From Pyropia yezoensis (lineage: Eukaryota > Rhodophyta > Bangiophyceae > Bangiales > Bangiaceae), in NCBI GenBank assembly GCA_009829735.1, contig CM020618.1, positions 11,003,119 through 11,067,118 on the forward strand: a stretch of 64,000 nt of DNA. The letters are read 5' to 3'. A program made the position numbers and the translations under genes. Of this stretch, positions 9,768-17,951 are shown in pieces (position 1 is the first letter of the stretch; each line of letters starts with the position of its first letter). The notes below the pieces were generated by a model, which was given only the letters and a program-made list of their open reading frames with translations, did no database searches and was not told where the DNA came from.

Positions 9768-12529
9768 CCGCGGCGGGGACTCGGGTCGCCGCCGGTCCCC
9801 TGCGAGGAGGCGTGGGAGGTCAAAAAAGGCGGCCAGGCGGGGCCCTCTCCGGCCGCCGGCACCACCCGCAGGGGGCTGCTGGGGAGCAGGTGGGGTCCCG
9901 CGAGACCCGCCGCCAGCGACAGTCGTGGCCAGTGGCCACGCCGCGTCACGGGCGGGGCGGCGGTGCCACCACGGGCGTCCGCCGCGGCGTTCAGCTGCAG
10001 CTGCTGCTGCTGCCGCGGGTGGTGGTGGCGGTGACGTGGCGGGCACCGCCGAGAGGGGGAGGGCCCGGGGAGGGTGGCGGCCCGACGCGGCAGCCGACGC
10101 CACCACCGGTGGGGACGGGCGGTGAAAGAAACACTGCCGCCGCGGGTGGGGCGGCGATGCAACCGCGGGGGTGGCAGCGGCGGCGCCGCCGCGGTGGGAC
10201 ACTGCCCGTGCCGTCGGCCGGCCCTGGCCCGTCGGCGGCAGTGACAGCGAGGTGGCCAGCACCCGCAGCCGCGGCTCACAGCGCAGCGGTGGCGCCAGTG
10301 CAGGCCGCCGCCGCGCAGCACACAACGACGGGCGGTCGCCCGCTCCCCTCCCACCGCCTCCCCTTCCTCCTCCCCCTCCCCCTCCCCTCTCCTCTCTGTC
10401 GAGCCGGTCGCTGCCGCTGCCGCCGCTGCCGCCACTGCGGGCTGCGAGTAGCGCCTGCGGGTGCGCACACCCCGCCCCAACGGTGGCAGTCGCGGCGCGC
10501 ACGCGGCGGCGGTGGCGACCGGCCGTGCCGCTCATGCGCGCAGGCAGGCGCGGCGAGCGCGCCTGCAACGGCGTTCGTTGCGGGCCGAGGACGCGCGTAC
10601 CGGGAGCGGGGGAGGGGGGAGGGGTGGGCGGGGAAAAGGGCAAGGGAAAAAGGTATAAGGGGGGGGGGGGGGCGGGGGGGGAGGGGGACAAGGCCAAGCC
10701 TAGGGGAGGGGAAGGGCAGGGGGCCACCGTGGCCTGCCGGTGTGCCGCTGGGGGTCCGGCGCGGCTCGACCGAGGCGGGGGGCGTGACGGAGATGCGCGG
10801 GGGCGGTGGGCGGGGCGTCAGTAGGGCAGCCACAGACACGAAGGGGGGAGGGTGGGGGGGGCGCGTCGTCCCCGACGACGCTGGAAGGGACGGGCGCGCG
10901 AGCGCGGGGCGAGTGCGGGGCTCCAGCCGCCGCGCGCGGCTGGCAGTGGGCGTCGGAGCTCACCGCCGGCCGACGCACGGCCAACAGGCGGTACCGCCTG
11001 GTCTCCAAGCCCCCCGCCCCCGCCCCCCCGCGACGGGCGGTGAAGCCAACCCGCCGGCCGTCGAGGACACGATCACGCCCTCCGGCTTGGCGGGCGGGGC
11101 CCACCGCCACCGCGGTCCGCGGCCCAAGCAGAAAACCAGGGGGAAGAAGGGCGACGCAAGGGAGGGGTGGGGAGAGGGGGGAGGGGGACAAGGATGGGGA
11201 TGGGGGGCGGCAGCGGGGGGGCGGCGCGGCGACGAGGGGGGATGCCTTCGACGGCGGGTGGGAGCAGCGTAGGCGAGTGCCACCGTTTACGCCAGGTGCG
11301 GCTGGCGCGGCGGCCCTCGTCGGCCGGGGGGAGGCCAGGCCGCAGACCCCCACACTCCACGCCCAGTCGTCGCCGCCGCGGGCGAGCGCCTCGCGGGCGC
11401 TGATTGGCGGCGCGGGCGACAGCCCTCCCCAGCGCGTCGTCGTCGGCGCCGGCAAGGATGAGGATGGGGTGGGGGGGGGGGGGGTGGGCGGCGTGCGAAG
11501 GAGCGTATCTCTTTTGGCACCGTGGGTGGGGTGCCACCGCCGGATACGGTGCAGGCGGTCGATGGGTGTCCAGTACTTGACATCAACAAAGTGACTCTTA
11601 ATTTCTTGTGTAAACGGTCTGCACCAATCAGCTTAGCGCATCGCTGACCCGAGTCCATATCTGAGTCCACGCGTCAAGTCTCTTTGCAAGTGGCTCGAGA
11701 GTGAAGCGCAGCGGCATGGTTCCCAATGAATGTTGCCTGCGGTGCGGCACAGAGCGACGCACAGATAGGCCATCATGGTGCATAGCCTATGACCAAGGCC
11801 GAAGAGGTATGTAGGAGCAAGAAAGCAGCATGTGGCCATGAATCCCCAGGCTTGCCTCCCTCTGTGATGATCTTCCTTCCCTCGTCGGAGCTGTTCGCAG
11901 GCCTGTCACCTCATTGCCATACGCAAGGAGGGCGGCGCGTCGCCGCCTCGGATGCGGGCGACAAGGACGCACGGTACGGTACCCAAGCGCGAGCGGGGTT
12001 GAGGACGTTTTCGGTCGACGGAGGGGGTCGTGGCGACTAGCGTTATGATCGGCCTAATGAACGAGGGGTGGAAGGGTGTCATATCTCATCGCCGTCGCAT
12101 GGCAAAACTGCCCCTCGCGGCGGTGGTGATGGCGATGGTCTTAGGGGCGGCAGCAGCCGCTGCCCCGCTTCCCGCATGGCCAGTGGCAAGTGCACCCGCC
12201 ATGGAATGGACAGCCAAGAGGAAAAAACTATGTAGGTTGGCACCCCCCCCCCATCACACACGGGAAAGTCACCCACGCCTGGAAAGCCCACCGCTGCACC
12301 AAAAGCCCGCTCGCGCGTGCACCCCCGCAGGCAGGTGGCCCACAGCGCAGTCGGACGCCCGTCTGGCCAGACAAACTGGATGCAGCATCCCCCCCCCCAC
12401 CTCTCCTCCTTCCGTCCCCCCCCCTTGCAAAGGCCGTCTCACCACGTCTACATCCCCCACTAAAGACGCCTCTCAGCACGGACAATCCCGGTCTCCCCCT
12501 CTTCCTGCCCCCGCTTCTCCCACTCCACA
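9768..12529. other. low-complexity GC-rich region, no secure gene
   Basis: The proximal part (9768-10727) may encode an N-terminal extension of the mitochondrial carrier. From 10650 to 11500 the plus strand is purine-rich with many G-runs, and frames on both strands stay open because stop codons are rare at this composition. A minus-strand frame at 11073-11537 contains ILILAGADDDALGRAVARAA, which looks protein-like, but I could not place it in a family or find exon borders. 11580-12480 is less biased and shows no gene. Confidence 0.35.
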
Positions 12530-13198
12530 TCATCGCCGCCGCCCGTCTACCGGCGTCATGCCCTTGTCGTACCGTGCCGCCTCTTCCTGCAGCAGCGCGT
12601 CCGGGTCCACATACGGAGGCACATAGTCTGATGGCTCCTCCCCCGGCGCAAGACGGCCCACCTTTTTCGGCCGCACATCCGGGTCTGCCCGCTGCTCCTG
12701 CTGCTGCTGCCGCGCGGCCGACGAGTACGGCCGCAGCCGCTCCATCCCCGCCCCGTGAACCGCCCCTGACGCCCACAGGGCGGTAAAGAGGGCGCCCGCC
12801 ACCACCGACACGCCCACCACCGACCACACCACCACCCACGCCGACGCCACCTCCCGTGCTTCCACCTGCGCCGCCGACGGCCCCCCCCCACCGTCCTCTC
12901 CGCCGCCGCCGCCGCCGCCGCCGTTGGGCCCAAAGAGGGCGCGCACCTTGGCATCCAGCGCCGCAGCCAGCGCCGCGTCCTCGTCCCCGCCGGTGGGGCG
13001 GCTGGAGCGGGGGCGCTCGTCGGGGGCGCCCATCCGCAGGGGCGGGGGGGCAGCGACGGCGCGCCCGCGGGCCGCCCCGCGGGTGGGGGGGGACAGCAGG
13101 GGGGGGGGGCGTGCACCCGCGACTCTGCCCCCACCCCTATGGGCAACCCACCGGCGGGGGAGGGGGGCGGCGGGCACAAAAGCCTCGCGGGTGGCCAT
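12530..13198 (-). CDS. predicted plastid-targeted single-pass membrane protein, unknown
   Basis: A 222-residue protein of unknown function. The ATG at 13198 is chosen over upstream in-frame starts because it gives MATREAFVPAAPLPRRW, an AFVP-type plastid transit peptide followed by an Arg/Pro-rich, acid-poor stretch. After a Gly run at 93-100 there is one strong membrane segment at about 120-142 (WVVVWSVVGVSVVAGALFTA). The tail is soluble and Gln/Arg-rich, ending DPDALLQEEAARYDKGMTPV. That conserved-looking tail, with DYVPPYVDPDALL, suggests a small thylakoid or envelope protein with a stromal tail, but I do not recognise the family. No intron is needed. Confidence 0.6.
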   Translation of the reverse strand: MATREAFVPAAPLPRRWVAHRGGGRVAGARPPPLLSPPTRGAARGRAVAAPPPLRMGAPDERPRSSRPTGGDEDAALAAALDAKVRALFGPNGGGGGGGGEDGGGGPSAAQVEAREVASAWVVVWSVVGVSVVAGALFTALWASGAVHGAGMERLRPYSSAARQQQQEQRADPDVRPKKVGRLAPGEEPSDYVPPYVDPDALLQEEAARYDKGMTPVDGRRR

Positions 13199-14333
13199 GG
13201 CCGTCGAACGGGGAGGGGAGGGGGGGGATGGTACCGGAGGGAGAGGGAGGGGTAGAGAGGGGGACGAAGACGGTGCCCCGCCCGTGAGGCCTGCCAGTGG
13301 CCTTGCCCGGACAGTGGGGGCCGTCACCACGGGGGTACTGGGGGGCCAAGGCGGCGGGGGCAGCCCACTGCCGTGGGTACTCTGCTGCAGCCGGAGTCGA
13401 GGGGGCAGGTGGCGGTACCAGCAGCACTTGTAGGAGAGGGAGGAAAAGGCTAGGCGACGAGTGCCGCCCACCACGTTGGACACAGAGGAGATAAGGAGAG
13501 CGGGGCGGGAGGGGGCCACGGAGTTGAGGAGCTGGGCAGAGGATCGCCCCGACGGGACTCGGTGGAGGGGGAGCGAACGGGCCGCCTCCGCTTGCTGGAG
13601 GCCTCGAGGCGGGGGGTACCGCGCCACGTGGCGGCCCGACCCCATAGCGGGCGGGGTGGAAGGAGGACTTGGCCAACACGACTGGCAGCAGAGCTTGCCC
13701 CGGGAGGTACCCCCACGACTAGCGGCGCGACTGGCGGCCGCGGCGGGGGATAGCTCCCCCCTGGGCTCCTTGTCAACGGCCCTTGACCGCCATCCCCCGC
13801 GACGGTCGCCGGAGGCGGTGGCGGTCGCGATGGGACAGTCCATGCGGCAGACACCATCGCAGCCAAGGGGACTGCGAAGGGACCGCGTAGAGCATAGTCT
13901 TTAAAGGCGGGGGCGCTCCTACGGCCTGTCCCCGCTGCTCTCTTTCTTGACCGCCCCCCCCCTCCGAACCCTTCTCCCTCTTTCGTCCGCCAGCCTCCCC
14001 CCACATGGAGCGGGCGGCCGGCGGTGTGCACACCCGCCTCCCCCAGTACAGCGCACAGAGGTGCGCCGAGACTACGGCGGCAGCATCCATGTCGCACCGC
14101 CAGCTCGCCGCCGCCCCTTCCCCTTCGCCGGCCACTATGCTCTGTGCAACACGCCCTGGACCGCCGCTCTCCAATTCGACCAAGACCGCACAGAGCACCA
14201 GCCCGTAAACATCCAAGCCCCTACCCCCTCCCCACCCACCGACACCACCACCACACGCGCCACACACACACACAAGCACCCCCCCCGTCCCCCGCCACCG
14301 CGACCCCCCGCCCCCGCGACCAGCCTACGCCGC
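13199..14333. other. intergenic region, no gene recognised
   Basis: It covers the upstream region of the single-pass plastid protein and the 3' flank of the HVA22-like gene. C-rich tracts are common and frames are open on both strands, but none shows a domain. Confidence 0.35.
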
Positions 14334-15128
14334 CTATCCCTGCCCGTCCCCCCCCCGCCACACCAGCCGGCCCGACCGGCGCCACTCGAGGACGGCGGTG
14401 GCGACCCCCCCCCCCCACAGCCGCACCGCCGCCTCGGCCGGGCTTTCCCGCTGCCGCCGCCCCGCGCCCGCGCCCTTCCCCCCCGGGGGCAGCACCAGCC
14501 ACACCGCCGCGGCGGCGAGGAGCGGGTACCAGCACGGCACCACCACCGACGCGGGTGCGTCAATGGCGGCGGCGGCGGTCGCCGCCGCCAGCGGGGGCAT
14601 GGCCACCCACAGCGCCCGGTGGAGGCGCCCCACCGCCGCGGCGGTGGGGGGGGGGGCGGGCACCCCCGAGGGGGGGGAGGGGGGCAGCTCCCGCAGGAGG
14701 GTGTAGGCGGGGTAGAGCAGCAGCGCGGTCGCGCTGTGCGGGCGGATACACGGGAGAGCGGGGGGGGGGGGGGAGGCAGGGGGACGCGGTGGGGGTATGC
14801 AAGAGAGAGCCGTTGATGATAAAAGGCAGACAGAAAAAAGAGAAAAAAAAAGAGGGAGGTGGGGGAAACACTGCCGTCAGCGCCGGCAGCGTTATCGAGA
14901 ACGATAGGTGGGCACGGCGCATATTCTCCGGCAGACTGTGAACGGCCCAGTCGCCGCAGGCCGGCGGGGAGGGCAAGGATGGCTCGCACACACCCCCTTC
15001 CCTGCTTCCCCCTCTCCCTCACTATCCGCCAGTTCCGCCCTCCGCCCTTCCCCCTCAAGACAAGAAACGTACGTAATGGCCTGTGCTATCGCGTCGACCA
15101 GGCCAGCCAACCCCGCCGAGGCCACCAT
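14334..15128 (-). CDS. small HVA22/REEP (TB2/DP1) family protein, two exons
   Basis: Predicted 151-residue ER-shaping membrane protein. It appears only after splicing. Exon 1 (15128-15073) starts ATG GTG GCC TCG and encodes 18 codons plus two bases. The intron 15072-14734 (339 nt) begins GTACGT, contains a long pyrimidine tract and ends CACAG. Exon 2 (14733-14334) joins in phase 2, giving QAITATALLLYPAYTLLREL. The LYPAY motif near the start and the later VPCWYPLLAAAAVWLVLPPG match the family pattern of YPAY, then a WYPLK-type turn, a hydrophobic hairpin and WLVLPQ. The loop between the membrane segments is Pro/Ala-rich rather than the usual charged one. The last 45 residues are unrelated to known members. 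It is shorter than typical REEP proteins but near HVA22 size. The family call is by pattern recall. Confidence 0.65.
14734..15072 (-). other. intron of the HVA22-like gene
   Basis: 339 nt, donor GTACGT, acceptor CACAG after an extended C/T tract that includes a run of 12 C on the minus strand. Removal creates a phase-2 join that completes the YPAY motif region. Confidence 0.65.
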
Positions 15129-15207
15129 GGCGCCTCCTGTGGAAGAACGCCAGGCCTCCAAACCTCCCGGCGGTCGGTAGCGGCGGCGGCGGCAGCCGTT
15201 GGAGTAG

Positions 15208-15223
15208 ATGCAGCAGCAGCACG

Positions 15224-15257
<34 letters not shown>

Positions 15258-15261
15258 ACAC
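15208..15261. repeat. imperfect CAG/CTG trinucleotide repeat
   Basis: About 17 CAG-type triplets with one interruption, ending before AAACACAGCAG. It sits 80 bp upstream of the ATG of the HVA22-like gene, so it would lie as CTG repeats in that gene's leader or promoter. Confidence 0.85.
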
Positions 15262-15596
15262 AGCAGTGGCAGCAACGGCAGCAACAACAGCCGCAGTACG
15301 CGGCAGCGCCAGCAACGAGGGTTTGCCGCAGCGTCCGCCGCAGCGTGTGGTCTGCCGCAGCGTGGGGGAGGGGCGGGACGCTAGACCCGAATAGCAGTAC
15401 GCCCCCCCGCTTCGACGCCATACGCAAGTCCATGCATGGGAGGCGAAGCGACACGTGTCAACGCCCCCAGGCAGCTGCCGCAGAGCCAGCCCTCCACCGC
15501 CGCCCCCACTCGAGCGGTGGAAGCCACTCCCCCCTCCCCGCGCAAAACGCCCCCACCACGCATATGCGCATCGCCCCGGGCACACGGCCCATCCCC

Positions 15597-15770
15597 ACCA
15601 CACACCCCCCCCCTTCCCCCCCCCCCCTTCCCCCCGCCTTCCCCCCCCCCCTTCCCCCCGCTTCCCCCCCGCTTCCCCCCCCCTTCCCCCCACCCCCTTC
15701 CCCCCCCCTTCCCCCCACCCCCTTCCCCCCCCCTTCTCCCCCCTCCCCTCCCCCCTCCCCCCCCCGACCA
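15597..15770. repeat. tandem CCCCCTTCCC-type polypyrimidine tract
   Basis: About 170 bases of almost pure C and T on the plus strand, made of short units of 5-12 C separated by TT, ending 50 bases before the ATG at 15821. Such homopurine-homopyrimidine DNA can form triplex or G-quadruplex structures. In the transcript it would be a pyrimidine-rich leader. Confidence 0.8.
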
Positions 15771-15820
15771 CCGCGCCCCAATCCTACCTGCTGTTTCTCC
15801 CCGCCCCCCTTGCCCCAACC

Positions 15821-17511
15821 ATGGCCTTTCTCCCTCCTCCACCAGGTGTGTCGCCAACGACGGCGGCGCCCCGGCGGCGTGCCCGCCTGGCGGCAGCAGT
15901 GCCGGCGGCCGCCGCCGCCGCCGCCAGCCGCGCGGTACCGCCCGCTATGGCTGCCACCAGCGGGGGGGGCGCGGGGGGCCCTCGGCCACGCCGTGGCGCA
16001 GACGGCGACTCCCCCGGTGCTGCTGCCGCCGCCGCTCCCGCTGCGACGCCACCGCCGCCGTCATCGCTGGCAGTCACCGCCGCCACGCCAGCCTCTGGCG
16101 CCCCGCTGACACCCAGCCCCGCCGCTGGGGACGGCCGGCCACCTCCCCGCCGGCGGCGGGGGCGCCCGCCAGCCGCGGCCGCGGCCGCCGCGTCGGGTGC
16201 CGCCGCTGCCGACGCGGCCGCGGCGCTTCCACCCCCACCCCCACCGCCGCCGCCGCCACCACCACCCCCACAGGCTGCCCGTCGACGGGGGCGGCCGCGC
16301 AAGTCCCCCCCCCCGTCGTCGTCGCCATCCGCAACGGTGGCTGCGCCACCGCCGGTGGCGGCAGCGGCGGCAGCGGCGGCAGCGGGCGCGTCGGAGGCGG
16401 CCGACGGGGCGGGCGGGACCGTAGTTGCCGCCGCCGCGTCGCGCGCGGCGACGGATGCCACCACCTCTGGCAGTGGGGGTCGGCCTCTGGGGCGGCCGCG
16501 GGGGAAAGGGCGGCCGGGGGGGGGGGGCGCGGCGGCCACCCCCGGCGACGCGCCGGCCGCTGCCGCCGCGGGCGGGGTGGCCGGCACGGCGGCCGCCGCC
16601 GCCACCAGCGGGGTGGCCAAGACGGCGGCGGCCGCCGAGTGCCCCCCCGCAACCCCTGCCGCTGGCGGTGCCTCCACGACCCCCCGGCAGCGGCGGTCTC
16701 GGCGGCGGGCGGAGGGGGCGTCCCCCCCGCCCCCGCCACCGGCGACGGCGGCAGACCCCGCCAAGCCCCCCACCCGGCGGCGCCCCCAGTCGGCCGCCCA
16801 CCGCGCGGCGATCAGCCGGTCCATGGCCGGGCGGCCAAAGCCGGCCGCCTGGCGGGCCGCCCAGTCGGCGCGCTTCACCGGCGCGGGCAACCCGCGGTAC
16901 GGGGTGACGCCGACGCCCACCACCCGCGCGCGCATCAGCGCGGCGGTGGCGGGCAAGCCGCGGTCGCGGACGCCCGCCTGGGCGGCCGACGACGAGACGG
17001 GGTGGCCGCCGCCGGGGGCGCTGGGCCTCCACGACTCGATCGCGGGGGACCCCGACGACCCCGACGCGGGGCGGGTGGTGCGGCGGGTGGGGCGGCCGCG
17101 CAAGCCCCCCGCCGCGCTGCCGCGGCGGCGGCCGTCGTCGCCGCCGCCGCCAGCGTCCCGGCGGGCCGCGGGCGCGGGGGGGGCGGGGGCGGGGGGGCCG
17201 ACGCCCGCCGCCGCCGCCGCGGCGGTGGCGTACGAGCGGCTGCTCGCGGCGGTGCGGGGGCAGGAGCTGCCGCCCGCGGCGGTAGCGCGGCGGGCGGGCG
17301 CCACCGCCGCCGAGGCCGCGGCGGCGGTCGCGGCGGCGGCGTCGGCGGCGCGGCCGCCGCGCGGGGGGGAGCTCGTTGATGACACGGTCGACGATGGCCA
17401 GGACGGGTACATGCTCGTCGGCGAGTGGCACGCCGCCACGGGCGCGGGCGCCGACGAGGCGGCGGGCGGGCCGCCCCCCGCCCCCGCGGCGGCGGCGTCG
17501 ACGGGCGGCGG

Positions 17512-17549
<38 letters not shown>

Positions 17550-17844
17550 GGGCGCCCTCCCCCCCTCCGCCCCCCCCCTCGGCGGTGCGCGTCGACACCC
17601 GGTACGGCACCTCCCGCACCGCCGCAGCCGACGCGGCGGCGGCGGCGGCGGCCGCCGCGGCGGGCCTGTGTGGCGCCTGCGGGGGCGCCGGCATGACCGC
17701 GTGTGAGCGGTGTGTGGGGCGGATGGGGCTGGTGTCCCTCGCCTGTGGCCGCTGCCTCGGCTCGGGGGCGGTGTTTTGTGGGGCGTGCCAGGGGTCGGGC
17801 CGCCGGCGGGCGCCGCCGCGCAAGGGGGGGGGGGGGGGGGCGGG

Positions 17845-17911
<67 letters not shown>

Positions 17912-17917
17912 CCATGA
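15821..17917 (+). CDS. predicted plastid AT-hook / NUMOD3 / DnaJ-type zinc-finger protein
   Basis: A 698-residue protein with an unusual domain set. It starts MAFLPPPPGVSPTTAAPRRR, consistent with a red-lineage transit peptide. Several AT-hook-like cores follow: RRRRGRP, RRRGRPRK (near 16290), GRPLGRPRGKGRP (near 16500) and VGRPRKP (near 17095). These are minor-groove binding motifs. At about 16780-16980 is a NUMOD3-like tandem (AHRAAISRSMAGR and NPRYGVTPTPTTRARISAAV), a DNA-binding module of homing endonucleases that also occurs in plant plastid proteins. The C-terminus (17668-17815) has four cysteine pairs of the CxxCxGxG type (CGACGGAG, CERC, CGRCLGSG, CGACQGSG), like the DnaJ/BSD2 zinc finger. 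It ends in a glycine run from G64 at 17846-17909, so the last codons and stop are unreliable. Role inferred: plastid nucleoid or DNA-linked factor. Its stop lies 34 bp from the convergent gene's stop. Confidence 0.65.
17846..17909. repeat. 64-base G homopolymer
   Basis: An uninterrupted run of 64 G, preceded by two shorter G-runs from 17824. It is read as poly-glycine at the end of the NUMOD3-type protein. A run this long is prone to slippage in the cell and to length error in sequencing, so the frame after it should not be trusted. Confidence 0.9.
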
Positions 17918-17951
17918 GAGAGGACGACTCGCGCTGCCAACCCGGCGGCGG

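Larger units (their letters stand above)
15129..15820. other. divergent intergenic region with CAG repeat and polypyrimidine tract
   Basis: It lies between the start of the minus-strand HVA22-like gene and the start of the plus-strand NUMOD3 gene, so it is a shared 5' region. It contains an imperfect CAG/CTG repeat at about 15208-15261 and a strand-asymmetric C/T tract at about 15597-15770. No further gene is seen. Confidence 0.5.

Noticed and set aside
9488-11272. 594-codon plus-strand ORF
   Set aside because: It is largely antisense to the carrier gene's N-terminal region and has the composition of a shadow frame: Arg/Pro/Gly with no recognisable motif.
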